From: a virus | Strand: one strand, 5' to 3' | DNA: 49,444 nucleotides | IMG/VR virus record: IMGVR_UViG_3300046003_003454 | Span: 1-49,444 of that record | Part shown: piece after piece, positions 17,783-26,845 of the stretch | Layout: every line of letters begins with the position of its first letter | Position numbering within the stretch: position 1 is the first letter of the stretch | Translations under genes and position numbers: made by a program | The notes under the pieces: model-generated | What the model was told of the DNA's origin: nothing | What the model saw: the letters and a program-made list of their open reading frames with translations, nothing else | The model's database searches: none

Positions 17783-18289
17783 TTATCCTATTATTATATA
17801 AAGAGTTCCACTCACAGGGGTCAATGCTGCGTATGAAGCTGATGTTATTGTTCGCATTGAGAAAAGGTTTGGTGAAGTTACAATTAAACTACCAACCGAA
17901 TTGGATTGCGATACTACATTTAAGTATGCACCTCTTGCATTTCCACCTTGTTCAAAAATTCGTATTCTATCTTGATACGAGTCAATTGTTATACCACTAC
18001 CTGTAAGTGAGTTGTTTGTTTGTGATTTTGCCAATAAAAGTTCACCACCTTCATCACCACTACCTGTTCCAATTTGTAATGTTCCATTTGACAAACTAAT
18101 AAACCCAAAAGATGTTATTTGTGCGGATGCAGATACCGTACCAGCAGGTAGTTGCGTAGAAGAAGATACCGTACCAGCAGGTAACTGTGCTGTAATCTGT
18201 ACCGATGCGGATACTACCCCACCGCCTAATGCGGTGGTAGGAATACTACCTGTTTTAATTAATACCCCAGTTAATTTCGTCGTTGCCAT
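17783..18289 (-). CDS. short tail fibre, SGSIPTTALGGG N-terminal type
   Basis: 168 aa. MATTKLTGVLIKTGSIPTTA and LGGGVVSAS define the shared N-terminal module. GTVSSSTQLPAGTVSAS repeats follow, then a short unique domain (LLLAKSQTNNSLTGSGITID, RIRIFEQGG) ending in LTPVSGTLYIIIG. The unique part resembles the middle of trimeric fibres and may join to the PA14 protein encoded directly after. The start is the intact relative of the 17-codon remnant at 12.5 kb. Confidence 0.75.
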   Translation of the reverse strand: MATTKLTGVLIKTGSIPTTALGGGVVSASVQITAQLPAGTVSSSTQLPAGTVSASAQITSFGFISLSNGTLQIGTGSGDEGGELLLAKSQTNNSLTGSGITIDSYQDRIRIFEQGGNARGAYLNVVSQSNSVGSLIVTSPNLFSMRTITSASYAALTPVSGTLYIIIG

Positions 18290-18316
18290 CAGTTCATCTC
18301 GTTACAAGGTATATAC

Positions 18317-18324
18317 TATAAATA
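18317..18324 (-). promoter_or_regulatory. late-promoter-like box
   Basis: CTATTTATAG on the coding strand, 28 bases before the 168-aa fibre start, in the gap after the assembly chaperone gene. It shares AACCTATTTATA with the box at 22979. Confidence 0.45.
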
Positions 18325-18331
18325 GGTTATG

Positions 18332-18778
18332 TTATACCTTTTCTGGGAATTGTACTACCCAGATATTCTCAAATGTTTGTGGAATATCTCGTAATGCTTG
18401 ACGATAGGTTGCCCATGCCGTTTTTTCTTCATCAGTTAATGTTGACCACCGGTCAGCCATTGTGATATAATCCGTTTCTTTTAACAGATGATTTCGTTCA
18501 GTACGAAGTGGTTCCCATTCTGCGGTTATCGTTGCATGCATTTCTTCTTCGGTTTTGTCTCGTTTCGTATAAGTTGCCGTGACAACACCCTCACCAATTT
18601 CTAAGATAGGGTCACTTAATACTTCTATGCGTTCCTTGAAGGTGTCAGGCATATTTTGGATTACCGGATACCATCCAATGTTCACCAATTCTTCTGGTGA
18701 TGTTAATTGTAACGGTGCCGGTAATAAGGTTGGACCATCTATGATGGTGTTATCTTGTACAATGTAATATAATGACAT
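18332..18778 (-). CDS. tail-fibre assembly chaperone
   Basis: 148 aa. The C-terminal part (LRTERNHLLKETDYITM, then WATYRQALRDIPQTF) matches the phage tail assembly chaperone family (PF16778-like), whose signature is 'lR..RN.LL..tD...YRqaLRDiP'. These proteins are not in the virion; they help fibres fold or trimerise. The N-terminal part (MSLYYIVQDNTIIDGP) is typical of the family. It follows the RCC1-like adhesin gene by 16 bases, which suggests it serves that protein or the whole fibre set. Confidence 0.85.
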   Translation of the reverse strand: MSLYYIVQDNTIIDGPTLLPAPLQLTSPEELVNIGWYPVIQNMPDTFKERIEVLSDPILEIGEGVVTATYTKRDKTEEEMHATITAEWEPLRTERNHLLKETDYITMADRWSTLTDEEKTAWATYRQALRDIPQTFENIWVVQFPEKV

Positions 18779-18794
18779 ATAATAGTATCCTTTA

Positions 18795-21533
18795 TTAATA
18801 ATAACAACCAGAGAAATCTATGGGAGCGTTGTAAGTACAGCTAACTGAAGTATAAACATCTTGATAGTATGTACCCCCACTAAAACCATAATCCGTACAA
18901 GGACCAGATGTTTGACTATATGTATATTGAAAACTACAACTAGTAAACACATCGACCTGCGTGCCCCCGTTACATGTAGCAGTTCCCACAGTAACCCCAC
19001 ACGAACCATTCGCTGTTATTGGGGTAAATTGTCCATTAAAACACGACCCAGATAGTAGTGCAGTGCTACCAGGACAATAGTTAGCGGTGATTGATGCGGT
19101 CGTTGGTGATCCACCTCCGTTTTTAAAATATCGAAGATCATGTTTGATGTTAATCGAATACGAAGGTGGTGCAATATATGCACGACTTGAACTTGGTCCT
19201 ATATAAGTCACAAATTGACTACCTGTTGCATTCGGATAACTACTGGATACTTGTATTTCCGCGTCACTCAAACTACTACTAAACTCTATATACGCATATC
19301 TAGGTAATTCGTTATTACTAGACCCAGTAAATATTTTAAATGATAAGTTGGTTGGTGCTCCTGACGCAGTAGGGAAACTAGATCCGGATATCTTTTTGCC
19401 CAGTACCAATAATGTAGATTCATTAGTTGAATTTACATTATATACCGTCCCCTTTGCAAAACCTTGAAAATTGTAGTTTGATGCAATACGGAACTTTGAA
19501 CCGCTAACTTTAATATCATTCATACCCCAAGTCATATTATTAACTTCGGACGACACAGATGGTGCAACTAATTGTGCATTTTGTGGAGTAGTAGTTAATC
19601 CTGTAATTGTACTTGCGGTTGGTAATGTTCGTCCGTAATTAGTTTCCGCAGCTGCCGATGACGGATTTCCCCACGCATTCAATGATCCAGTACTATCTAT
19701 TTCATAAATAATTCTCCCAAGCATGTAAATATTTGCACTGGTTGTAATAAATGGATCTAATACCGGTGAAGTTGAAGATGTTTGTAAATTGTTAGATGAT
19801 ACAAAATTTTGTTGTCTAGTATGAATAAAATCTTGTATATACCCGCCCCACCCATAGAACCGTGTACCGGCAACACCATATGTTGCCGCGTATCTGAGCG
19901 ATTGATCAGGTCCAACTTGAAACTCCGCATTACTTAAAAACTCCGAAGAATTCCCCCGTGACGGAATAACCATTACCCAATCTGTTAATCCATTATTTTC
20001 TTGTGATGGTACCGGTGACTGGCGTATCTGGGCGGTTGCATTACCAATCAATCCGTGTGAATAATTATTTCCCCATCCGAACAGTGTTCCATTATTTTTA
20101 ATTGCATGTGATGTTCTGTCCGCTGCTGCAAATATTCGTGGTGACCAATTATCTCCAATTACTTTATTGAAGAAATTTCTATTAGTATCACTACCACTTA
20201 TTCCACTCCCCAATTGACCGTTCGTGTTATTACCAGTAGCCCACAAGGTAGTGTCTAATTTTAATGCTAACGTCATCTCGTTACCACACGAAACAGCTAC
20301 CCAATCCGAATCAATTCCCACTCTGGCAGGAACGCTTGCAGTTGTTATTGTTGGACCCAACCCCAATGCGCCAGATACGCTTGCTCCCCAAGTCCATAAT
20401 GTACCATCATTGCGTATAGCTGCGGCATGTGTACGCCCAATTGAATGTTGAACCCACACCGAACTAGAAAATGATCCTGTGCCTACCCGTGTTGGTGTTC
20501 TAGATCCACCTCCAATTACATTTGTTGATCCTGTTCCAAATAAACTTCCTGTATTACCCCATGCGTATAAAAGTCCATCGAATGTTGTAGCGAGAACATT
20601 TGATCCATTCGTGGATGCTGATTCCCATGTTGTCAAAGTACTAACCAATTGAGGACCACCTGTTCCGTTTAATTGTCTACTGTGTCCATTATATCCTGAT
20701 GAGGTTGGTATTGCAAAGGGTGCATTCGTCGTTGTCGAACCCCCCAATGCATTTAGTGATAATGGATCAACAATTGTAAATGTAATTGGTGTTAATAAAG
20801 TACCATTAATAGACCCCGATACCCTAAATGAACCTGTAACTTTATTTGGTCCTGTTACCGACGCGGTAAATATTCCACTTGCTGAATATACGGTCGATGT
20901 ATATGCACCGTCTGATCCTGTAATGACTATTGTTTGTCCGGTATTTATATTTAATGCTTTGTTAAATCTATCTTTTAATTGCACCAACAATGGGGTCACT
21001 GCACCCGATACTACCTTTAATGCGGATGCGGTGACAAACGAGTAAAATGTATTTCCTGGTGCGACATTCGATCCAGTAGATAAATTTACCCATTCATTGG
21101 CATTTGATGTTCTGTCTGAATTTACAAAAAGTTGACCAGACGAACTATTTAACCACAAACTATTGTTTCGTGTTGGATTCGTTGTTACGGATGGGTCATT
21201 GGATGATGAATATTCAATAGCACTAAATATATTAGTTGCAAATGATGCCGTACCCACCAACAACGGTGCAATAATGTTATCCGTTGTAGTTAATTTACCT
21301 ATAATACTGGCGTCCCCCGCATGTGGAAATCCGCCAATTGTTGAACTGGATACTAAAAAGACCGATTCTGTAACCGTTGCGGAACCTCCATCATAGGTTA
21401 CATCCGTTAAACTTATAGAAGTAATATTTGGTGTAAATGCTTCCCACGCGGTACCATTCCATTGCCAACTATTGGTACCGTCAGAATAAATCTGATACGG
21501 GGTAGGACTTGATGGAAAATTAATTGCGGGCAT
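18795..21533 (-). CDS. tail fibre with RCC1-like propeller and Cys-rich tip
   Basis: 912 aa. The start (MPAINFPSSPTPYQIYSDGT, then NSWQWNGTAWEAF) is a common phage-fibre N-terminal module. Residues roughly 300-600 carry RCC1-type repeats: DGLLYAWGNTGSLFGTG, NDGTLWTWGASVSGALGLG, DTTLWATGNNTNGQLGSG, NNGTLFGWGNNYSHGLIG, each with the W-G-x-N/G...G-x-L-G pattern, so a seven-bladed propeller is likely. After RYFKNGGGSPTTASITANYC the last ~90 residues are Cys-rich (CPGS, SGSCF, GSCGV, ATCNG, TSCSF, GPCTD, VSCTY, GCYY), probably a disulfide-bonded tip. The likely role is receptor binding. Confidence 0.85.
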   Translation of the reverse strand: MPAINFPSSPTPYQIYSDGTNSWQWNGTAWEAFTPNITSISLTDVTYDGGSATVTESVFLVSSSTIGGFPHAGDASIIGKLTTTDNIIAPLLVGTASFATNIFSAIEYSSSNDPSVTTNPTRNNSLWLNSSSGQLFVNSDRTSNANEWVNLSTGSNVAPGNTFYSFVTASALKVVSGAVTPLLVQLKDRFNKALNINTGQTIVITGSDGAYTSTVYSASGIFTASVTGPNKVTGSFRVSGSINGTLLTPITFTIVDPLSLNALGGSTTTNAPFAIPTSSGYNGHSRQLNGTGGPQLVSTLTTWESASTNGSNVLATTFDGLLYAWGNTGSLFGTGSTNVIGGGSRTPTRVGTGSFSSSVWVQHSIGRTHAAAIRNDGTLWTWGASVSGALGLGPTITTASVPARVGIDSDWVAVSCGNEMTLALKLDTTLWATGNNTNGQLGSGISGSDTNRNFFNKVIGDNWSPRIFAAADRTSHAIKNNGTLFGWGNNYSHGLIGNATAQIRQSPVPSQENNGLTDWVMVIPSRGNSSEFLSNAEFQVGPDQSLRYAATYGVAGTRFYGWGGYIQDFIHTRQQNFVSSNNLQTSSTSPVLDPFITTSANIYMLGRIIYEIDSTGSLNAWGNPSSAAAETNYGRTLPTASTITGLTTTPQNAQLVAPSVSSEVNNMTWGMNDIKVSGSKFRIASNYNFQGFAKGTVYNVNSTNESTLLVLGKKISGSSFPTASGAPTNLSFKIFTGSSNNELPRYAYIEFSSSLSDAEIQVSSSYPNATGSQFVTYIGPSSSRAYIAPPSYSINIKHDLRYFKNGGGSPTTASITANYCPGSTALLSGSCFNGQFTPITANGSCGVTVGTATCNGGTQVDVFTSCSFQYTYSQTSGPCTDYGFSGGTYYQDVYTSVSCTYNAPIDFSGCYY

Positions 21534-21538
21534 ATGAC

Positions 21539-22447
21539 TTAATATTCAAAGATAATTACACCAGCCGAACCAGAACCACCGGCTCGTAATGTAGTACCAG
21601 AACCATTGCGTCCACCACTTCCACCTGCACCATATCCAACACCAGTTATTCCATTGGCTCCTGCCGCAGTTGCTGGTGTTTTTCCACCGTGTCCATATCC
21701 TAGTGCGCTATTACCACCTTCACCAATATAATTGGTAGTAGCCGCCATTAGTCCACCCGCAGAGCCAGATGCACCTGGAATATTTAAACTACCACCACCA
21801 GACTGTCCACCTGCTCCACCGAAGATAGATGTACCTGCGGTTGCCACCGAGAATCCACCACTGGCATGATAAGTAATTGCATTATATACTACCGATGAGA
21901 TACCTCCGGCGGTACCTGCCGCTGATGCTGTTGCTGCGGTACCTGCGACACCAACCGTATAAGTTGCGGTTGTTTGTCCTGGAACGAAAGTTAGATACGC
22001 CACTGACAATCCACCACCCCCACCACCGGCACCGACATGTCCAGCAGTTGCGGTTCCTGTACTTCCTCCTCCTCCACCGCCACCAATGATAGTTACTTTG
22101 AACTTAGCATTAGCAACTTGTAACGCAGCAGGTAATGTAAATGTATCCGCTGATCCTGATGTTTTTACATCTATATTTTGAAATCCCGCACCAACCGTAG
22201 ATGTAATAGTAGTAGCATTAACGGTTGTGATATTTCCCGTTGTGATAGATGCCGTTGGAATCGTGGTGACATTCCCCACCGTCTTGGCGTACACAGAATA
22301 TGGTAACGATGTCCATGTAGCAGACCCACTACCAATTTTCACAAATCCCGTATCGGTTTCAAACCCAACTTCACCGGGTGCTAGAGTAGGATTGGTTGAT
22401 GTCCAGTTGGTTGCAGTATCTCTGCGATATTGAATTCTTGTTGCCAT
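21539..22447 (-). CDS. glycine-rich tail fibre with Mtd-like N-terminal domain
   Basis: 302 aa from the ATG at 22447, which overlaps the previous stop as TAATG; a reading frame from 22462 is also open but lies inside the upstream gene. Residues 1-45 (ATRIQYRRDTATNWTSTNP, LAPGEVGFETDTGFVKIG) match the N-terminal beta-prism module of the major tropism determinant of Bordetella phage, common in phage fibres. The C-terminal half is glycine-rich (IIGGGGGGGSTG, GAGGGGGG, GGAGGQSGGG) and ends AGVIIFEY, the usual ending of glycine-rich receptor-binding tips. No reverse transcriptase or variable-repeat pair is visible, so it is not evidently a diversity-generating element. Confidence 0.82.
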   Translation of the reverse strand: MATRIQYRRDTATNWTSTNPTLAPGEVGFETDTGFVKIGSGSATWTSLPYSVYAKTVGNVTTIPTASITTGNITTVNATTITSTVGAGFQNIDVKTSGSADTFTLPAALQVANAKFKVTIIGGGGGGGSTGTATAGHVGAGGGGGGLSVAYLTFVPGQTTATYTVGVAGTAATASAAGTAGGISSVVYNAITYHASGGFSVATAGTSIFGGAGGQSGGGSLNIPGASGSAGGLMAATTNYIGEGGNSALGYGHGGKTPATAAGANGITGVGYGAGGSGGRNGSGTTLRAGGSGSAGVIIFEY

Positions 22448-22953
22448 TATGCTGTTCCACAATTAATTGTTTGTGCCCATGATGTTGTGGATGCTATTCC
22501 ACCATCTAAATCTATATTTGTTCCACTACGAGCAGAAATATCTTCTACCCACTGATCTGTATCACCATCGTTATAATATATAAACATTTTTCCAAGTGTG
22601 GAATTCCACCACATATTTCCTGCACTTGGACCTACAGGAGCAGTATCACTGACCGTTACTGAACTTCCACCACCACCACCAGCAGAAGTTAGTGCAAATG
22701 ATGCGGTAGTTGCAAATGATGCCGAGGTACCCGATAATGCATTAAATTGTGCAGAACTACTAACAACATCACCGAGTTTATTCGTGATGGAGTTATAATC
22801 TACTTGAACAGAAGATGATACGGTTCCTGTGGGAAGTGCAGTTGCTACTTGGGTAGAACTCGATACAATACCCGTGGGTACACTTATTAACGAAGTGTAA
22901 CTTAGTGAACCCGTGAGTGATGATCCTGATATATTGCCAGCAAATATTGCCAT
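22447..22953 (-). CDS. short tail fibre, cassette type
   Basis: 168 aa. It starts MAIFAGNISGSSLTGSLSYT, then carries VSSSTQVATALPTG and the DYNSITNKLGDVVSSSAQ / FNALSGTSASFATTAS cassette, nearly the same as in the 213-, 510- and 483-aa fibres. The C-terminal ~65 residues (APVGPSAGNMWWNSTLGKMF, YYNDGDTDQWVED) are the short 'W-N-S..G..fiYyNdG...W' beta motif frequent in phage tail proteins. It is translationally coupled to the glycine-rich fibre that follows. Confidence 0.78.
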   Translation of the reverse strand: MAIFAGNISGSSLTGSLSYTSLISVPTGIVSSSTQVATALPTGTVSSSVQVDYNSITNKLGDVVSSSAQFNALSGTSASFATTASFALTSAGGGGGSSVTVSDTAPVGPSAGNMWWNSTLGKMFIYYNDGDTDQWVEDISARSGTNIDLDGGIASTTSWAQTINCGTA

Positions 22954-22978
22954 AATAGTTGTGTTACAGTGAAGTTAA

Positions 22979-22986
22979 TATAAATA
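22979..22986 (-). promoter_or_regulatory. late-promoter-like box
   Basis: AACCTATTTATA on the coding strand, 26 bases before the 168-aa fibre start at 22953, inside the 93-base gap after the 96-aa gene. Confidence 0.42.
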
Positions 22987-23046
22987 GGTTATGCTATGCA
23001 GAAATTACCACTGCCGATGTGGGAATACTTTCACGTTGTAATGATA

Positions 23047-23337
23047 TTAATTAAATCGCAACGGAACACCTGGTGTTTGTGTGATCAATGCGGCTAATTG
23101 TTGATCTTGCAAATCAGTTGCCCACCCAATTAATTCTGGGTTCACATTTAATGTCTGAACTACCGCATCAAAGACATCATTTTTTGTCCAATTTTCTGGC
23201 AATCCCGGCTCATCAAGTGTTACCATCTTTGAAATGAACAATATACCAAGATCATTTTGTGCCGGTGATACACACTGTACCTCTATTTTTTTTGTTACGG
23301 CGTTGAATATTACAACCCGAATAAAAATTGTTTTCAT
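23047..23337 (-). CDS. small hypothetical protein, 96 aa
   Basis: No family recognised. It has a beta-strand start (KTIFIRVVIFNAVTKKIEV) followed by a helical C-terminal half with Trp residues (GLPENWTKNDVFDAVVQTL, ELIGWATDL). An AGGAG-like ribosome-binding site is present in the 17-base gap after the fibronectin III gene. Its size and position after an adhesin suggest a dedicated chaperone or cap, without further evidence. Confidence 0.65.
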   Translation of the reverse strand: MKTIFIRVVIFNAVTKKIEVQCVSPAQNDLGILFISKMVTLDEPGLPENWTKNDVFDAVVQTLNVNPELIGWATDLQDQQLAALITQTPGVPLRFN

Positions 23338-23354
23338 AACTACATTCTCCTATA

Positions 23355-24233
23355 TTAAAAATAATATTGTGTTTGTGTTGATATAGTGAAATCTTGGTAG
23401 CCCCTGTAGGCAAAGAAATAATTTGACCCGCCCAAATATATATCAGGCTGGCCGCCGCGGCCCAGTCCTTCAAATCTTCCAGTCATTGTAACCGTGATGA
23501 GGCCCCAGCCGATGTTTGTGTAAGGTCGGACTTGGAGGTTTGCCGTCGTCGTACATCCCGCCGAGTAGTAGAGCTCTTGATAATCATAAGTACCCGCAGA
23601 CCAGAACGTTCCGTCAGAGTGACGATATACCCAGAGCTCGCCGTACATGGCATATCCGGCGCCGGTAGAGCAAAATCCACCATAAACAAATGCTTGATTC
23701 CCGTAGCCGGTTCCCGAGAGCGTGCCTATACTAACAGAACCTAAACTACCAACATCGTAACCTAAGTATGCACAACACTGCGCCGAGTTTGATTCTGTGC
23801 TTTGATATGTTCCACAATTACCGTCGTTACGCGTAACATACGCAGTACAATCACTACAATAATATGATACCTGTGTTCCCGCCGATGGACATGATAGAGT
23901 TGTAATTGATGCGGTATTTGATGCCGATCCTTCTATGGTATTTTTAAAATACCGAACGTTAAAACTATATGATGTTACTTGTGATAATCCTGTATTGGTG
24001 TATGATGTTGATCCTGCCGATAACGTAGTTACTAATGATGCCCCGCGATATACTCTAATTTGTGATATATTATCTGTGTTTGTCCAAGATAGTTGCACAG
24101 ATGTACCAGCAATTGATGGCGCGGAAAGTGATGTTGGTGCACTTGTTGGACCCAGTAAAGCGGTTATTCTTCGGAACGCACGCCCAAATCCTCTGGTCGA
24201 TCCCCCACCCAGTGTTGTTAAAAATGGTGACAT
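23355..24233 (-). CDS. fibronectin type III adhesin with Cys-rich C-terminus
   Basis: 292 aa. Residues about 36-115 are a fibronectin III domain: APTSLSAPSIAGTSVQLSW, ISQIRVYRGASLVTTL, TSYTNTGLSQVTSYSFNVRY. RYFKN...TASIT then joins to a Cys-containing region (LSCPSAG, YYCSDC, GNCGTY, QCCAYLG), like the joint in the 912-aa fibre. The final ~100 residues (SVSIGTLSGTGYGNQAFVYG and on) are a beta domain encoded by DNA that is visibly more GC-rich (about 50-55% in 23461-23720) than its surroundings, suggesting a recently acquired tip. The ATG follows the previous stop by three bases. Confidence 0.8.
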   Translation of the reverse strand: MSPFLTTLGGGSTRGFGRAFRRITALLGPTSAPTSLSAPSIAGTSVQLSWTNTDNISQIRVYRGASLVTTLSAGSTSYTNTGLSQVTSYSFNVRYFKNTIEGSASNTASITTLSCPSAGTQVSYYCSDCTAYVTRNDGNCGTYQSTESNSAQCCAYLGYDVGSLGSVSIGTLSGTGYGNQAFVYGGFCSTGAGYAMYGELWVYRHSDGTFWSAGTYDYQELYYSAGCTTTANLQVRPYTNIGWGLITVTMTGRFEGLGRGGQPDIYLGGSNYFFAYRGYQDFTISTQTQYYF

Positions 24234-24236
24234 AGT

Positions 24237-25769
24237 TTATGCGAACTTCGTTTGTGCTGCAAATATATTAAACGCAGCGTTTGCAGTTTTAATTAGTGTA
24301 TAACTATAAATATCCGTACTCGTTCCACTACCCGAAGGCAATGTACCACCCTGCCAGCGTGGAGTAATTGTTGTGCCATCGATTTGATGTACAGATGCGG
24401 TGTATCCCACCGTTGAGTGATTGACCAACACCGCAAAGGTCATACTTTGTCCAGGATACATCATACTATTTAAGGACGTTGCTGCACTCCCTCGGAAATT
24501 AATTGTCCAGTTATTTGCACTACTAGCACTTAGATAAAATACGGACCCACTAATTGCATTAACATTTAATGTGGTTGGTGGTGCCGATCCTGTGACATTA
24601 ACTCGTTCAATGACCCCTTGTATCATCATGGTACCAGAGACATGAAGTGATGCACTTGGAGTTGCTGTTCCGATGCCGACATTGCCAGCACTTTGATATA
24701 TGTTACTGGAACTTAATAGTGTTTCACTTGCCCACAACGGAATATAATTTGCAGTACCACCTGTTAAGTTACTTGCTGTTGCTGCGTACGATGCCGAAGT
24801 GCCCGATAGTGCGTTAAATTGGGTTGAACTGGATACAACACCTGATAATTTATTGGTAATACTGTTATAATCAACTTGTGTTGATGACGAGAACATCCCC
24901 ACCATAGAACCACTAATTCTACCACCCAACACTAAGATAGACCCTGTAACACTCATTACATCGTCAGTAGTATCACCAAACTTAGTACTTCCGGATTCAA
25001 AAATGACCGATGACGACACATACTCTGTGTTAATTTGTTGTGCGGTTAATGTTCCATCTACTCGTAAATCAAGTGGAAAATAGAATGCGGTATTACTAAA
25101 AGTGGTACCCGATACTGTATTTAATAATACTTGACCAGATGCACTTACGGTTCCACCAGGAAGTAATGGGGCAACTTGAGTAGAAGATGAAACTACACCC
25201 GCAAGTTGTTCTTGAATTGTAGAATTAATTGCGTATGAACTGGTTGCTGCACTTTGATTTGATAAAGTAGATGCAACGGAAGAACTAAATGCAGTTAAAT
25301 TTATACCGTTTACCGTTCCCCCAATAGGCATTACTATTTTAGTTTGAACAAATAAATTTGATGCGGATACTGCAGTTAAAAAATCAGGATTAATATTTCC
25401 GTGACGAATTGTTGCTTTTTGTTCATGTGTTAAACCTGCCGTTTTTAACAATGAAATATCACCACTTCTTGCATCAACTGTAATTCTACCTTGTTCCGTA
25501 CCATCTGGATTATGAAATCTAATAGACCCGGTTGAAATAAACAAATCTCTAAAAGAATTTGTTTCTGATCCCAAATCATATAGAAAATTACCACTTGGAA
25601 TTAAAGAACCTGTTAGATACACGGTACCATTAATATTTTGATTACCTATAAATGAATTTGAACCAGTTGTTGCAAAACTTGTTGAGCTGGATATTACCCC
25701 ACCTCCCAATGCGGTAGCTGGAATACTTCCACTTCGAATAATTCTGCCTGTTAGTACGGTAGTTGCCAT
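24237..25769 (-). CDS. tail fibre, SGSIPATALGGG N-terminal type, 510 aa
   Basis: The start MATTVLTGRIIRSGSIPATA / LGGGVISSS is the shared attachment module. The middle has LTGSLIPSGNFLYDLGSETN, the long cassette NTAFYFPLDLRVDGTLTAQQ to FGDTTDDVMSVTG (nearly repeated in the 483-aa fibre), and the DYNSITNKLSGVVSSS cassette. NVGIGTATPSASLHVSG near residue 370 is the phrase usually found ahead of fibre heads. The last ~130 residues (VIERVNVTGSAPPTTLNVNA to AAQTKFA) are a separate beta head domain. The start overlaps the previous stop as TAATG. Confidence 0.82.
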   Translation of the reverse strand: MATTVLTGRIIRSGSIPATALGGGVISSSTSFATTGSNSFIGNQNINGTVYLTGSLIPSGNFLYDLGSETNSFRDLFISTGSIRFHNPDGTEQGRITVDARSGDISLLKTAGLTHEQKATIRHGNINPDFLTAVSASNLFVQTKIVMPIGGTVNGINLTAFSSSVASTLSNQSAATSSYAINSTIQEQLAGVVSSSTQVAPLLPGGTVSASGQVLLNTVSGTTFSNTAFYFPLDLRVDGTLTAQQINTEYVSSSVIFESGSTKFGDTTDDVMSVTGSILVLGGRISGSMVGMFSSSTQVDYNSITNKLSGVVSSSTQFNALSGTSASYAATASNLTGGTANYIPLWASETLLSSSNIYQSAGNVGIGTATPSASLHVSGTMMIQGVIERVNVTGSAPPTTLNVNAISGSVFYLSASSANNWTINFRGSAATSLNSMMYPGQSMTFAVLVNHSTVGYTASVHQIDGTTITPRWQGGTLPSGSGTSTDIYSYTLIKTANAAFNIFAAQTKFA

Positions 25770-26839
25770 TACTTACTCTCCTCCAACATAAATCGATATT
25801 TTTTACCCGATTTATTGTTTATAATATATAAATATTCTTGCCCTTCTTGAACCGTCCAATTACCAGTAGTTCCATCTACAATATTACCAGATGATCCTTC
25901 GTTAGATAAGTTCAAGTCACCGGTATATATATTTGCCCATCGCTTATCTGGTGCACCCATATTATAACTATTATCTACCGTTGGAGTAATGTGATTTGAA
26001 CTTGAAATTCCCGCGGTGGTCGTAATCCCGTCAACAGTAAATTGTGATGCGTACGATGCGGTTAGTGCGTATGATGCCGATGTTGCGTTAGATACAATAC
26101 CTAAAAATGATCCTGAGAATGATCCTGTGGATTGGTTTGTTGCGTTAACAAATGCACGAACAAGAATGTTTGATTCCGATGGGGGGGCGGTCAAAAATGT
26201 TATTATACCACTGGATACTGTATAATCCAGTGTTTGTGTTTGTGTTAACCCCTCAACCGTAACAATTATAGAATTTCCATAATATGTGTTAACAATATTA
26301 TAAACGGTAGTTGCACCATTTCCAACAAATGTGTAGGTGTCTATCGTAGCATTACTGAAAATATTTGTTAATCTACTACCGTCACCAGCAAATGATCCTG
26401 AGAATGATCCTGTTGCATTTTGTGCAACATTCATTAAAGCTTTTACTGATATGTTTGACGAGGATAGTGGTGGTTCAACAAATACGATGGTTGATCCTGA
26501 AATAGAATAATCATTGGGATTTATGTAAGTTAATCCACCAACGGTTACTGTTACGGAACCATCACTATACGATTTTGATATTTGATAGTTAGTAGTTACA
26601 TTATTTCCTACAAATGTATAACTTTCCACTACTACCGAGGATGATAATGCACTCCCACCACCAGCTGCACTAATTAGTGCATAACTTGCGGTTAATGCAT
26701 ATGAGGCAGAATTAATATTTGTAATCTGGCTACCATCACCAGAAAACGACCCAGTTATACTAGTGCTGAAAACTCTAGTAAACTCTGCATCTGAACCTGA
26801 AACTATTAATTTTTTCCAAGAAGATATCGGTGGTGACAT
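25769..26839 (-). CDS. tail fibre with two copies of a beta domain, 356 aa
   Basis: After a start with SSWKKLIVSGSDAEF (shared with the 359-aa fibre: EWKKIIVSGSDASL) it holds two copies of a ~90-residue unit: YTFVGNNVTTNYQISKSY...VTVGGLTYINPNDYSISG and YTFVGNGATTVYNIVNTY...VTVEGLTQTQTLDYTVSS, each followed by FTGSF/FSGSF repeats. The 336-aa fibre has two more copies. A C-terminal module has ITPTVDNSYNMGAPDKRWAN and IYTGDLNLSNEG, a phrase common near the end of T4-type fibres, and GQEYLYIINNKSGKKYRFML. Confidence 0.8.
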   Translation of the reverse strand: MSPPISSWKKLIVSGSDAEFTRVFSTSITGSFSGDGSQITNINSASYALTASYALISAAGGGSALSSSVVVESYTFVGNNVTTNYQISKSYSDGSVTVTVGGLTYINPNDYSISGSTIVFVEPPLSSSNISVKALMNVAQNATGSFSGSFAGDGSRLTNIFSNATIDTYTFVGNGATTVYNIVNTYYGNSIIVTVEGLTQTQTLDYTVSSGIITFLTAPPSESNILVRAFVNATNQSTGSFSGSFLGIVSNATSASYALTASYASQFTVDGITTTAGISSSNHITPTVDNSYNMGAPDKRWANIYTGDLNLSNEGSSGNIVDGTTGNWTVQEGQEYLYIINNKSGKKYRFMLEESK

Positions 26840-26845
26840 GTCGTA

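Noticed and set aside
21539-22447. Diversity-generating retroelement suggested by the Mtd-like N-terminus
   Set aside because: No reverse transcriptase, template repeat or C-type lectin variable region is visible; the Mtd-N-like module is common in ordinary phage fibres.
22447-22462. Start of the glycine-rich fibre at 22462
   Set aside because: The ATG at 22447 overlaps the upstream stop as TAATG and gives the normal start (MATRIQYRR) of the family; the longer form adds five residues of no known match.
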